A stretch of DNA of 64,000 nt, from assembly GCA_024752435.1 (NCBI GenBank), contig CP103027.1:1633501-1697500 (forward strand). Reading direction: 5' to 3'. Each line of letters starts with the position of its first letter. The stretch's first letter is position 1. This DNA is from Allantophomopsis cytisporea (Eukaryota; Ascomycota; Leotiomycetes; Phacidiales; Phacidiaceae). The notes beneath the pieces were generated by a model. It searched no databases and had not been told where the DNA came from. It worked only from the letters and a program-made list of their open reading frames with translations. Positions 24,181 through 36,714 of this stretch are shown piece after piece. The position numbers were made by a program, and so were the translations under genes.

Positions 24181-25756
24181 ATGACTATCTCTACCCTTCT
24201 TAGAGCCATACTCCAGGCTGGTATCATTAACGGCATTACAACTTCACTAGCCGGAAACCTCACAAATGATCTCCAACCGCTCCTTTCTCCGGCTGCGGAG
24301 ATCTATTTTCCTGGATCGGTGGGCTTCACCAATGCCACTACGAGATGGAGCGCCGGTATCAAGCCAGGCCTTGATGTGATTGTGAAAGTCGCATCTGAAG
24401 AAGATGTGCAGGCAACTGTAAACCATTTTTTGCATCCATCTACTCTCTCATCTTTCATTTTGAGTTCCAAGTTCGAAGCGAACAGTTCAGTTACTAACAA
24501 CTTCATACCAGATCCGATACGCCAACTCTCACTCGATCCCCTTCCTCGCCATCGGCGGCGGCCACGGTACCTCCAGCTTTCTCTCCAATATAACAAGCGG
24601 CATCGGGATCTATCTCCGTGGTCTCTCTGGCATCTCTCTATCTCATACTAACACTTCCCAAGCCCTCATCCTCGGCGGCACTTTGTCGGGCGAAGTGGCT
24701 TCCGGGCTCTGGGACCTCGGGAAGCAAACTGTCACTGGCGCGTGCGACTGCACTGGATTTACGTCGCCGATGCTAGGCGGCGGTCATGGATATCTACAAG
24801 GCCGGTATGGACTCATGTCCGACAATCTTGTGTCTGCACGCCTGGTATTGGCGAATGGGAAGGCAATCACGGTTGATGAGACGCATCATCCGAATCTTTT
24901 CTGGGGCCTGAGGGGCGCAGGCCATAATTTTGGGATCGTCACATCGATGTATTACCAGGTTTACGATCGGACGCCTGACATTGATGGTTTTATGACTGCG
25001 ACTTTCACGTTTAAGCAGGATAAATTGGAGGATATATTCGCAATTGCGAATGAATGGCTACTGGCGTCAAACCGACCAGTTCAACTCACGCATTATGGCA
25101 CAATCGCCATCGATCCAGCCATCGACCCAAAGCCTATAATCGTGTTCCTCATTTTATGGCAGGGTGCTGATAGCATTCCTCCCGAATATACCAACCCGCT
25201 TAATGCACTGAAGCCGGTTAGTGTCGTGGAAGCATACTTCGACCTTCTCGGCGTCAACAACAACACAGGCGCATCCTACTATGGGCCTGCATGTTTAGAT
25301 GGAATGGGGCGGCAACTCTCCCCCGTCGACCTGAAATCTTGGGACCTCACCAACTTACGTACAGTCATCAACATATTCTCCACCTTCCCTGATTTCCTTA
25401 GCAACTCTGTAATGCTACTCGAAGGGTACGCCACCAATCGCGTGCTCGAGATCCCCGCGTTTAGCACCGCGTACGCATTACGCTCGAACCAGCTGCTCGC
25501 ATCCCCAGTTTTGTCATATCCCGCTAGTAATACGACAATAGATGAATATGTGTCAAGGATTGGGAGGCAAATAAGAGCTGCAATGCTGAATGGAACAGGG
25601 CAAGAGTTGGGTGCGTATGTGAATTATGCGCGTGGTGATGAGAGCCAGGAGGCCGTTTTTGGGTATGAGCCGTGGCGTTTGCAGAAGCTTCGGAAATTGA
25701 AGAAGAGATATGATCCATTTGGGAAGTTTGACTTTTTTGAACCGATTAAGATGTAA
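24181..25756 (+). CDS. BBE-like FAD-linked oxidoreductase (PCMH-type)
   Basis: Two exons: 24181..24417 and 24512..25756 (94-bp intron, gtaaac..accag), 493 residues. The FAD-binding PCMH domain is shown by IGGGHG (His97, candidate covalent FAD site) and GACDCTG (Cys157 aligns with the second attachment Cys of bicovalent enzymes). It continues with LGGGHGYLQGRYGLMSDNL and VDETHHPNLFWGLRGAGHNFGIVTS. The C-terminal BBE motif is YVNYARGDE, then YDPFGKFDFF. Such enzymes oxidise alcohols, oligosaccharides or secondary-metabolite intermediates with O2. Many family members are secreted; here the N-terminus (RAILQAGIINGITTSLAGN) is only weakly signal-like. No biosynthetic partner genes are adjacent. 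Confidence 0.9.
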
Positions 25757-27312
25757 GTTTTGTGCCTATCGAGAAGGTGTATCACTTCACTGTCTTGAGT
25801 AGCTTGTAGCTCACACTACCTTGGTCAGCCTTTAAGATTCTTGCCGCTACACGAATATTTCGCAAGGCCCAGTGGTCGTCACATGCTCTATGGGAGATTC
25901 TTCTATGATCAAGGCTGAATGGCTTCTGATGCTTGGCAGAGCTGATACTGCCCTTGTCTGCTAGGGCAAATCTCTAGCCGAGATATTTTGATATTGAGCT
26001 TACTTATAGATATCTTAACAGCCGTCTAGCATGCTGTAGAATGAGAGCTGATAGGGCCATAAACAACATCATTTTCCTACTCAAGCCCACTCAAAAGACT
26101 CATTACAAAACTGGACTCTCAGAAATCATGATGTACAATATCTCGTGTTATACAGCTTATGCTAGGACAGGCATTTCGTAGGAATAGCGTCACATATTTT
26201 AGCATAATGACTAAGCTTTATATGAACTACTCATTGTATGGCAACCGTATGACTGTACTTACATTTTGTATGCGGCTTGGAGCGATCTTCCTGCATGTCA
26301 GACTCACCCTCTCGATTATACTACTACATCGCAAATTACCGTTGATAAGGTAGCGGACAACGTCGGTTGCGGTGGCACACGAGATCTATGTGACGCTCCC
26401 AGCGATCATTGTAGATGTGCTTACTTACCCATTTAACCTCACATGGTAGCTCATAAGACCCATGGTCTTGCATAGCTTAGGAATAAATCAAATCAAATAA
26501 CCTCACATATCATGCTAAGCGATGAGAATATCGCTTTGTGAGTCCCAGCGCTGTCAATCAAACCCCTCTAACTTTTAAACCGAACCTTTTATTTGTCCTA
26601 TTGATCGACCACCTGCGCGTCAGCGGCTCATCCAAATTCCTAAATAATAAGCCTCAATCCAAGGATAAGCTTATCTATAGACTAGATAAGGTTCTGAGAC
26701 TATCTGCCGAATGCAATGGGTGCAGGGCGCTGCACGTTAAAGTCGGAGAATGAATTTGCTAAATAATAATACTACAATCTGGCCCAAGCACCGTATACGA
26801 CTGGAAAATGCGGACGGGGCATTGGACGACTCACGGCGCCTTGGACAACAATCATCTCTCAGCATATAGCACTGTCACTTCAACACAGCGGTAAGGATCA
26901 TCCCATCAAACATACTTGCCAAGTTTCTGATTATTCAACATCTAGAGGGGTAGCTGCACGCGTATAGATACCTGAAAAGAGTGCGTGCAGGCTCAGCCGC
27001 AACGCATCGTATGTTCACAAATAAGCAGCTGAAATTTCTATCAGTAATTAGATTGTTGTGTCTAGCCAAGCCTCGTATGATGATTATAATGCTTAGTTGC
27101 GTCAAAGTCAGACTTGAAAGTTGTAGCGTATTCGTCAGATCTTCATGTACTAACTGTTTAGAAATATACAAGCCTCTCAAGGCGGTTGGGCGAAAGATCC
27201 TCTGAGTTGTACAGCGTAGATTATTGATGAACATATAATGCCTCCCTTTTCTCTATTCACTTCTCTTCTTACTTATCAATCACTTCCGAGTTTGTGATTA
27301 AGGCAAACTTTC
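25757..27312. other. intergenic, no gene supported
   Basis: Only short AT-rich frames (for example 26159-26353 and 26538-26753), none with domain features or credible splice partners. Confidence 0.5.
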
Positions 27313-29777
27313 ATGATGCGTCGTTTCGATTTTGCCATTTCGCTTTTGTTTAGCATACTCGGGACTGTCAATGCCCAGCAGTCCAATTGTGGGGCGTGTG
27401 CAGAAGGAGATATGCCAACACTTTGTCAAGCAGCTTACGGTAAATTTGAGGACCTTGGAGTTTATAACTCTGCAATTACAAGATCTCAGCAGGGTGATGG
27501 TCACTACTGCGTAGCACAATTCAATTGTGATAGTTCTGGCTCATTCTTGAGTATTTCCGGGGAAGATCTGAAGAAAGAGTATGTCTTTCCTCAATTTGAT
27601 TTTTCAGAAACTGAATGTAACTTTCACTCATCAAATCAGGTTCAAATCTATGTCTACCTCATCATGTGGGACTTGCAATTCAAAAGTTCTGTCACAAGAT
27701 AACTGCTATGTAAGAACTTTAGGCTTCTACGGTTCTGCTCCACACGATGTTGGTATTCCTTCATCTTCTCTACCTCAATCGGAAATTTCAAAGGGAACAG
27801 AGGCCCCAACCACTTTAGCTACGTCTACTACATCAGCAGGAGCAACAACTACTGAGATTCACTCCACATCTGAAAGCTCATCAATAACAACAACAACGCA
27901 ATCAGGTCAGTATTACCAGTTTGAAAGAACTCTTCAGTAAGGCTCAGATATTATAGACCCTACCAAGACAACTACTCCAGACCCAACTTCGACACAGGAG
28001 CCGGAACCATCTCAGGAAGCTGACAGCTCTCATCAAGATGTCAATACCTCAAACGACGCTGTCAACAAGTACAAAGCTGATCCTGAATCGTCCGAGTTGG
28101 CAAAAGCCGCCAAAGCTGCAGTTGATACTGCACTTGATTGTAAGTCCTTTTGCAGAATTTTGAGAACAGGTCTTCTAACAATTTACACCAGCTGCTAGGA
28201 AAGCTGCCTTGGATGCTACCAATGCGGCTCTCAAATCAGCATATGCCGAATTGATCTCAGAACTAGTTGCCGCTGCAGCCGCCGCGGCAACCGCTGCCTC
28301 GATACCTACTGCTGAGGCAGCGACAGCGCTAGCAAGTGCAATGGCTGCCAGTGTTGGTTAGCTATATCCTTATATCTTGAGTTATAATAGAGTACTCTAA
28401 CACATGCCAGCTGCCGATGAAGCTGTCCAGAGTGCAAACGATAATCCAGATGAACCAACACAAAAGCCGACGACAGCTCCGACCGAAACGCTCACAGTCA
28501 CAAGCTCCATAGTAACGTCTGAACCAACAAAACAACCAACTAGTACACCCACTATCACTAGCTCTGTATCCACTACTAAGCATACTGAGACGGCGACTAC
28601 GACACCCAGTAGAACCAGCTCCATACAAACTACTGAGTCTATGTCTTCCCAAACTACATCTTCGACATCTTCGTCCTCATCTGCAGCATGCACTGCTTGT
28701 GTTTCTTGCGCTGATTCTGAAGTTCCAAACGACGTCTCAAAAAGAGAAATTCTCACTAAATACCGGGATCTTGAAACTGAAGCATTCAACTACAGCAGCG
28801 AGCTCATTGAGACCCGAGCTACTACTGCAGATCGAGTGATTAACTTCTGTAACGGTAAATGGAGTGTTTATGCTCCTGACTACAAATCATATAACAAAGC
28901 ACAAAATGGCAACAATTACTCTCCCTACTACTCCTACAAATACAAGACTCCGACGACTTGCGCAACTTACGATTGGGATCTTGTTAAGAAGTCTACTAAA
29001 CCAGATAACAAGGATTATGCTACCGAGCATGTTTATGAAGTTCAACTCCTCAACATTTTCCTACAGTGGATGGCAGATAACAACAATGAGGTAAAAGCCT
29101 TTGTAGCTGGGAAGCCAGATGCCTGCATTGCCATCGTAGGCCCTGGTCTCTTTGGTGTCGGCAGTACTTGGACAACCACCAAGTTCGGTAATGGTGGAGC
29201 TCTCAACTCAGTTGGTAGTCGACCGATTGATGAGCTGGTCGGCAAAATGTCTAGTGATTCTACCAGCGGCGAGCTGGTATACCTAGAGACGACACTCAAT
29301 GGAAGAAAAGAGAATATGTTTGGTGGCAAGACGCCTTCTGATCCGTCTACATACCTTGCAAAGCTTGCCAAAGTCGCGCAGTTCCAGAATGTCTATGAGT
29401 ATCTTAACCAGCCAACCATCAGTGCGACTTTTAAAAACGTCTCTCGGCGTGTTCGAGTCTTCTACGCTAAGATAGATCAAGCTTGTGGCAGTTCGAAATC
29501 GACCGCTTTCTGTAAAGCTGGTATCGAGTGGGAGGCCAGCTATGTGACATGGCAAAGTCAGTACCTCAAAGCAATCGAGACGAGGATGGAGATTTGGAAA
29601 AACAATCTCATTGCTGAGGCTAGGTTGGGTATCAAAAGAGGACGGACTAGTATTCCTGCCAACTCGGCCGATAGCAAACTGCTTACTGCTATCGACGCAC
29701 AGATGGGTGAAGTGATTGGTCAGCATGGGAAACTGGAGGATATTTTCTTCGAGTTTGCAGACGCATTAACTCTATGA
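27313..29777 (+). CDS. large mucin-like secreted protein, five exons
   Basis: Exons 27313..27578, 27640..27905, 27957..28139, 28192..28356 and 28411..29777 join in phase to 748 residues. All four introns are GT..AG and 51-61 bp. Order of parts: signal peptide at residues 1-21; N-terminal Cys-rich module (CGACAEGD, CQAAYG, HYCVAQFNCD, then CGTCNSK); Ser/Thr-rich linker; a charged then Ala-rich helical segment (residues ~205-292); a second Thr/Ser/Pro-rich linker; a short CTACVSCAD motif; and a C-terminal domain from about residue 433 with FCNGKWSVY and TEHVYEVQLLNIFLQW. I do not recognise an enzyme. An EHVYE-type segment occurs in C-terminal regions of some large secreted fungal proteins, including chitinase-like ones, but I cannot confirm the match. 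Likely an O-glycosylated wall or matrix protein. Confidence 0.75.
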
Positions 29778-31090
29778 TATTGCCATCGACTTAAATAAAC
29801 TGTATGTGATGAAGTATCATATTATAATAGTACTGGTAGAGTTTCTTTTAATTTGATTACTGGTTTATGAGATGCAATACCTCTTAGTACCATGAATCCT
29901 ACCATACTGCTAAACTGGACGCTCTATTACGTTCAGAGTACTTCTTAATTGTACCTGTAATACACAAGTCCAACCTCTGTAAACGCTAGTTTTGGGTGCA
30001 AGTACAAACATATCACTCAAAAGCGTACAAAGCTTGTTTTTCTCTTCATTTTCCTTTTTATTTTTCTTCTTTCCTTCTCACTTTTGGGTTGTCAATCCCT
30101 AGACGTAATTGAACTGTGCGTGACTCGTCCTTCTTTCGCTTCGAAAACTGATTGGACCGGTTTCGTTATCATTAATGGTGCTCATTGATCATAGCTATAT
30201 GTGTCCTGAGCAGTAGTATACGGATATCTGCCGGTGAAAGCTCTCGATCCACCTCTCAAGAGTGTAGCCTTCACTCCGACACAAACATTCTTCACCCTCG
30301 AGTTTTAAGGAAGTCTTTGAGAGGAAATATTCGGCCTTCAAAAAGCTACGAAACCACCCGGCCCAATGTTTCTTGTTGTCTATCAATTGTGCTGGAGGAT
30401 GTAGTTACTTTTTCCTTTTCAAGGGACTACTGGCTGGATGTCGTAGTATAAGGCTATAAATTCGAAGACGGAGGAATTCTCAATTATACTTGAGCTTCGA
30501 AATTAGTAAACCTTCAGCACGTATTTCCTCCTCCGACTAGTGATACTCCAGGCAAAGACATATGCTACCATACTCCTACTACGCTATAGAACGAACTCAA
30601 GTCAAGTTCTAATCGACTAGGGATCGACAATGGCAACATCTCTAAGATACAAAACGTCTATTCAGTTTCGCTGAATTCAAACCCCGAAGGTGAGAGGGGC
30701 TAGTAAAATTTTAAATTTACAGGTCCCAGCATTATGAATGACGATCGAACGGTTTTAGGACTTATAACTGCAAGGCTGAAAGACGAATTTCATTCGTGAC
30801 TACAAACTTAAGATTTTTTTTGGTCTCTTTTACGGACTCTCCAAAAATCCTGTTTCAGTAAGGATTCTGTGCTTAGAGATTGCCTCCTAATAGTTCAACC
30901 AGAAGGTCCCAAGTCTCTGTTTACAAAATCAACAAGCACTGTAGCAACTATTATTGACTAGCATTACTGACTGCATTATAAGAAAGTTTATTGATACTCA
31001 CACTGCAGTCGAAGCATACAACTCAACTCTTCTCGAATCAGTGAACAGATAGATGCTTGCAGCAAAAGCAAGTATAAACCCTCATATAAG
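29778..31090. other. intergenic, no gene supported
   Basis: AT-rich, short frames only. Marks the transition from the gene-bearing block to transposon-derived DNA. Confidence 0.5.
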
Positions 31091-31205
31091 TCAGAGTCAG
31101 TATTGCACATAAGTACGAGGAGTACGAGTATGGGGGTCTACGAGTACGTACTTATGAGTATATAGGTACGAGGAGTACGTACTCCCCGTACTCCCCGTAC
31201 TCGTG
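31091..31205. repeat. gagtacg / cgtactc simple inverted array
   Basis: The stretch alternates cgaggagtacg, ctacgagtacg and, near its right end, tactccccgtactccccgtac. It is therefore built from direct and inverted copies of a gagtacg core. It lies just beyond the C-terminus of a hAT transposase remnant, where the subterminal repeats of such an element would be expected. Confidence 0.55.
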
Positions 31206-31314
31206 GTTATATGATACATAGAATATAGTTTAATGATATAATGGTATTCTAAAGACTATAGCAGCTCTAGAAGTAGTCGCACTATGTAAAATAACTCTAT
31301 AGGTAGTCGCACTA

Positions 31315-31610
31315 TTATTCAATAATCTCTTCGTAGTCATTATTATCAAGTAAAACTCCCCAATCCTTTAAACACATCAACATCTGAATACTATTAACAT
31401 ATAATCTTGCCTGCTTCTTTGTAATTAGATTACTACTACTTGAAAAGATATACTTAGAAGGAGCTGATGTAGCTAGGATAGCGAGGAAATCCCGGCTTAT
31501 TCTTGCAATAATAGGAAACTTATACTGTTCAACTTTCTAGTAATTATAAATATTAGTAACTTGTAGAGCTACAGGCTAGCTAAGATACCGGGTCTACTTA
31601 TATTCAAAAG
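31315..31610 (-). mobile_element. hAT transposase C-terminal remnant
   Basis: The minus strand reads FPIIARISRDFLAILATSAP, then SNLITKKQARL and LMCLKDWGVLL. This is the signature of the hAT C-terminal dimerisation domain (family form: P-A-R-D-L, then SAPSER-F-S, then R-L, ending in C-L-W). Upstream of the FP motif is NY-TAG-KVEQYKF, where the family has Trp, so the Trp codon has become TAG. Only the C-terminal ~90 residues are recognisable; the catalytic part is missing and the frame runs directly towards an MFS fragment. Dead copy. Confidence 0.8.
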
Positions 31611-31639
31611 CTAGTACTTTAAATAAAAATAACTCGTTA

Positions 31640-32049
31640 TCAGAGCTAGAGTTAAGATAGATACTCGAAGGCCTAGAAGCGCTGAGTATAAGTGCGATAG
31701 AGCAAGAGCAAGATTGGCGACGAAATATACGCCCAATGTGAGCACATATGTTGGTCGTCGACCAACTATGTTAGCGGCATTACCAACTAGTGTTGGCGCG
31801 ATTGTTGCGACTGACAATGTATATAGCGATCGTTAGGTTCATTTTGCTTACTAATACACCCAAAGCCATTGACAGCGAAGGTATTGCTAGATAATAGATG
31901 AATCTGCTCAAAGTCGAGAACCAGGCTGTATAAGAGACTATGGATACGATGCACCATTTCTCAGCTGTTGTAAAGACCAAATACTTCTCGGCTTCTACAT
32001 TAGTACTTAGATTGTGAGAGTTATCGTCTGAGGATTCCTTAGTAGACAT
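31640..32049 (-). pseudogene. truncated DHA-type MFS drug transporter gene
   Basis: From the ATG at 32049 a hydrophilic N-terminus leads to TM1 (KWCIVSIVSYTAWFSTLS). After a one-step frame shift near 31815 it continues TIAPTLVGNAANIVGRRPTY, the TM2/motif A region (G-D-GRRP-like) of DHA1 multidrug carriers. TM3-TM4 follow (GVYFVANLALALSHLY..LGLRV). Similarity ends at about 31650, leaving only about 130 of an expected 450-550 residues. The 3' part is replaced by the hAT remnant, suggesting insertion followed by deletion. Confidence 0.75.
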
Positions 32050-32633
32050 TGTACCAGAATATGCAAAACCAAATATCGAAAATGAGGCCTTTTCGAGGAA
32101 AGTCGTAAAGTCAACACGGATCTACATTCTGGTTCTTATTCATCAGTCGACCAGCAACAGTTTTATGATCAATTTACAAACACCGTTCGGTACTTAGGGT
32201 CGGAGCAAAGTCACGCGGGGTCTCTCTACCGAAGATATATACTAGTAGAGCATTCAAAGGGGGTAGTATGTAGATCAGCAGCAATGTAATACCTTAAATC
32301 TGAAGATATAATAAACCTCTAGGGCAGAACAGCACGAGGAAGCGAGCCTTTATAAATACTAGGTACTAAATTGCAATTATATGACGATGAAAGTTGACTG
32401 CGAGTAGACTCTCTACCTAGCTACTATCACCATGTTAATACATGGGTAATAGTTGTTGATTGTATTGATATAAAACTATTGATGATCTTGACTAACATTG
32501 TGTACATTAGAGTAGCATTACTAGGAAAATGAGAATGCATTCGTTTTGTATATACTTCGCTCAAAATACATGCGAGATAGAAAGAGGCCTAGAAAAAGAA
32601 ATACTATCCTATTACTTTGTTTTGTCTGCATTA
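32050..32633. other. intergenic, no gene seen
   Basis: AT-rich promoter-side flank of the broken MFS gene. No coding signal. Confidence 0.45.
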
Positions 32634-33956
32634 TGTTTTGCGGACTAGTATATTCCCTACATTCACCCCCTTGCTCTAAATTCTAGGTATCTATGAACCG
32701 CCAGAATTCCAGCTATTCGACTTTGAGAATAGCTGGGCATAGCGAACGGACCTAGGTGCTATAACTACTACAGCAAATTGGAAAATACGAGTAATTATAG
32801 GTGAAAGATGCATATACTAGTTATTACTTGTAAAAAACATATAATTATTAATTCAGATGAAAGTTAATTTAAAGGTAAGCAGTTATACAAGAGCTTGAAA
32901 ATCTTATGTTTATCTCTTGTAACTTGGGTTATTTTATTTTCTTTATCTGAAGGGAGAGATTCTACGGATTTATATTTTACCGATATTCGGAAAATCTATA
33001 AAATAGGACTTTCTACAAGTAATAAAAGTAGTTTATTAACTAGACAACTACCTAATAATCTAAACTTTTGAATTTAAGACTTTAGTTACTTATTACTCAA
33101 AGATAATAGAGGTTGAAGGACTACTGTATAATTGTATCAATCATTAGATCTATTTCCTTTTTTTGCCTTGAAATCTACTATGATGGGGTAGTTAGAGCGT
33201 CTAGGCCTATTCGCTATGCCCTATTGTATCTAAGGTACAGTTGGTCGAACAGACCAACGGTTAACTATCAAAACATATAGACACTAAGATTAGATCATCC
33301 AAGCGAAAACCACTCTTCAATCCGTTGACTAAATGCAAGCCGCTGTCATTGGGGGCAAGGTTCTACGAAGCTACCTATTACACATTAGAAAGTGTTCTTG
33401 AGAATCGAAAAGAGACAAGTTCTCTACATCCTGGTGATCTTGTAGATTATCTGTTATTGTTCATAGAGAGTTAGAGAGCCAAATTAGTAAATACAATTCT
33501 AGGATTTTCTTTCTTACTAGTCGATTTCTACGGTAGGAGGGGTAAAAATTAGGAATGAAGAAATGTAATTCTACGGATTCTATGGATTCTATGAATTCTA
33601 TTTAGCTAATAGGCGTTTGCTTTAAGGCAGAGGAGAGATTCAAATAACTTGTTATAATATTTATAAAAATGCAAGGGTAACTCGATGTTACAGTAGTCTT
33701 CGTACATAAACAATTAGGTGACTATGAATCTCTCCTTTTAAAACAACTCGTATGTATTTTACACAAGATAGCAGCTATACCTTTTCGTTACAAATCCTTC
33801 TAGGCTTATAGTTTCGCCTGCTCTACTGTGGTGACTTTGGTAGACAATTGACTATATCTTAACACGTCGGTCAAAACTATGTTTGTCTGGTTGCGTTTTA
33901 GAATTGTAATCCAATATATATACATGTACAAAGTACAATGCATAGTCCGCAAAACA
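32634..33956. mobile_element. candidate 1.3 kb non-autonomous element bounded by 14-bp inverted repeats
   Basis: TGTTTTGCGGACTA at 32634-32647 is repeated as its exact reverse complement at 33943-33956. The interior is AT-rich and has no transposase-like frame. I could not find a convincing target-site duplication. An alternative is two LTR fragments in inverted orientation, since the arm begins TG and its complement ends CA. Confidence 0.35.
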
Positions 33957-34349
33957 ATACAGAGGTTATCTCGGATTGTCTAAATCTAATGCCTCAAACA
34001 ACTTTCTGGAATTACAAGAAGGTATATACTGGTAATGCAGCAGAGGTCAGAGGCATGTAAAGATTGGAAGGCCAACTCATAATCAAGCAAACGTAGCGCG
34101 AGCAATTGACGAAGTTGAACCTGCATATCTCTAACTATTCGTTGGCCTCAGAACTGTCCGTACGTTGGAGTTTTTGTTAGTATAAAGTGGTTGGCATTAC
34201 TTACTAAGCATATATCAAGGACCTTATAATAAGCATTTAGTCTGTAAAATACACTTGATTTATTAACACGTTTATACGACTGCTTAGACATTCGCAAGTT
34301 TCCCCAGAAAGCAAGATCAAGAAAAACAGCCTTCAACAATAAAGACTAG
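33957..34349. other. no gene supported
   Basis: 3' flank of the dynamin-like pseudogene. A short minus frame (34148-34339) has no features. Confidence 0.45.
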
Positions 34350-36714
34350 CTAACTTCTTTGAAAATCTTGTACTCGTCTCCTGCTTTTCTCTAGGATTCC
34401 TTTCTCTAATTGTAGAGCACATCGCTCCTTGATCTGCTTGGGGTCTTCACTAGCAAGCTCGCTTAGCGCCTCCTTATTTGCATCTCCATATAATCTTTTC
34501 GAGACATAATCTGAGTTGAACAATTGCAATAGCCTATGTAGTCCAAGTATATAACGCTTAATCACCTGGAGCGATACATTGTCAATGAACCGGCACTTGG
34601 CAACCTTATAGTATGCGGCAAGAGTATTATGAGTGTTGAGTATCGAAGCAATAATAGTGTCCTCATATATAACCCCCTAAATGAGCTGACTAGTTTCTAC
34701 TGGGTTGATGTACGACGGCTCCTTAAGTCCTTGAGGAAGATTAGCTCCTAGAACGGATAGTTTGTATGTTTCCACAATCTTCTTTGTTCTGGAATCCCGG
34801 AGAAGCCCTTGCTGAACGTTCATTTGAGGATTTATAGTGAATAGATTTGCAAATCGTTCTTCCTTTAGAACCCTAGTCAGCTTACTCCGAGCATTTTCTG
34901 AAGCCTTCCGGAAGTCATCAGACAGCTACTGTTGAAGTCTACTTCGAAGGCGTTCATCCGAACAAGCTTCTTTGAAAAGAGCTATGCTGGTAGTCTTTAT
35001 AGTCTGTTCAACTTTTTCAAGTGCCGTCGATGCTATGTCAGACTAGTTCCGGGTCTGAATTTCCTACAATGTCCCTCGCACCTCCGGATTTACTTCTCCA
35101 AGGAACTCTGTCGCTCTTCCTTCTTGTATATAATGATGAATCTACTAATACGTTGGGATTCTGAAGAATCTTCCCAGCCAGCCTTTCCCATCAGGATAGT
35201 TGCCGTCAGGATATCCCAAGGCATTGGCATCCTCATTGGCCTCACTAAATGGTTTCGAGCAGCCGTGATCGTTCATATCACAGTAGAAATCATCAATATT
35301 CTCTCGAATTCGGCTTTGTACTTGAAGCTCACGTTTAGTAAGCTTTCTATAGTGTCCTTTAAGAGCGTCGGACGATAGCAACGAGTACCTCGTAGCAATC
35401 TCGTTGACATATATATACTAAGAGTAGCTGGTTTCTCGGGGCTCTCCTAGTTGCTCCATATTTATAGCACATATATCGAGTTTGCCTTGAATCTCCCTGA
35501 GTAGATCAGGTATGCTCTGACGAATATAGTTATTTCGCATCTTGATTAGAGCTTTCTTCAGATTGTGTCGTCCCAGATTCTTGGGATCTAAGATTCTCCA
35601 TTCTTCACCTTTGAAAAATTCGGATTCCAACCTATCTCTTTCGCTATTGCTAATGTCTAATTCCGAGGCCTGTCGATTACGCAGGCTAAACCATCCTGCC
35701 TTGAGATAGTACTTCGATTGAGAGGGGCCAGCGTTACGAATAAGATCGAATATAAAGTCGTGAGACTTCTTCTGCTTGGTATCGTATTTGTTGATTACTC
35801 CAATCACTCGTGATTCTATATCTGGCAAGTTCTTGAGGATCTGAAAGACACCGTGTCTTTCCCAATCAATGATATCAATAACCACTCTACTCTTCTGTTA
35901 GCTATGTTCGAGTAAATAGATCGTATAACCTTATACAATGATGCTTCGAGGATTTGAGAAGTACTTTTCCACAAGATTTCTGGCGGTTTGGTATTCAAGA
36001 TCCTTCTCATTACTACGAACGAGACCGGGAATATCGACGATGGCGAAGTTTGTTTCTTGTGGTCCACGCCGAGTAATTCGAAGCGTGGCATTGCTCAGAC
36101 GATTCAAACTGGTACGATCTCTGTCGGGTCTTTAAGATGATCTTCGATATTGTTTCGGCTGCTCTTCGTTGAGGATCACATTTTCGGCCTGGAAAGATCA
36201 AAGATTTAGAGAACATCATTCAAGAAGCTCTTGTGTTTTTGAGAGGAAGCCTACCTGTTTAAATATACTTTCGATGGTTGTTTTATCGAGCGACTGTCCA
36301 AGATCAGTACCTTCTAGTCGCTACTTGAATAGTGTTTCCTTTCGCTCAGAAGTATCGTTACTTCTAGGAATGATAGAAACGTTAATGGTGGTTGGGTTAT
36401 TTTCCGGTGCTCTTTCAAGCACAATCTCCGTGGCGAAACGTATATACATGCTATCATGAACTGGAAATGGGATTTCTGTGACTGCTTGAAGCACAGAGCT
36501 CTTCCCCGTGCTCTAATCGCCTACTACGACAAGCTATTTGATGTCAGCTTCAAGATTATCATCTTGTTTATTCAAGAAATATTACCTGTAGTAGATCCAA
36601 TGAGTCTAATACGTCAAGCTTTCGCAGATCGTCTATCAGTTTTAGCTGAGCCCTTGTTTAGTCGTCTTCAAAATCGAGACTTGTAGATAGCTCGTCTTCT
36701 TTTATATCGCCCAT
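34350..36714 (-). pseudogene. dynamin-like GTPase gene closed by TAG/TAA nonsense codons
   Basis: Starts MGDIKEDELSTSLDFEDD, then (after TAA) QLKLIDDLRKLDVLDSLDLL. An intron (gtaata..aaatag) leads to LVVVGD-TAG-STGKSSVLQAV, the G1 P-loop with its variable residue turned into a stop. Further on are ETLFK-TAG-RLEGTDLG, a gtaggc..ttccag intron, NFAIVDIPGLV (G3), a short intron, IDIIDWERHG, INKYDTK (G4-like), the middle domain, and a GED-like end (DPKQIKERCALQLEKGILE). The last ~1.5 kb is one continuous frame with no indel. Its interruptions are TAG only, after TSYS, RIPTY (two in a row), RGTL, QTRN, LQQ and SQLI. Every stop is one C-to-T or G-to-A step from Gln or Trp codons. Intact, it would be a fungal dynamin-related GTPase of about 720 residues. 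Confidence 0.85.

Noticed and set aside
28362..28789. Minus-strand frames of 96 and 130 residues over the secreted mucin-like gene
   Set aside because: Shadows of Thr/Ser-rich coding sequence; Val/Glu and Cys/Arg repetition reflects the opposite strand.
31091..31205. CRISPR-like array
   Set aside because: Units are short, overlapping and inverted, with no spacers; this is fungal DNA next to a transposon remnant.
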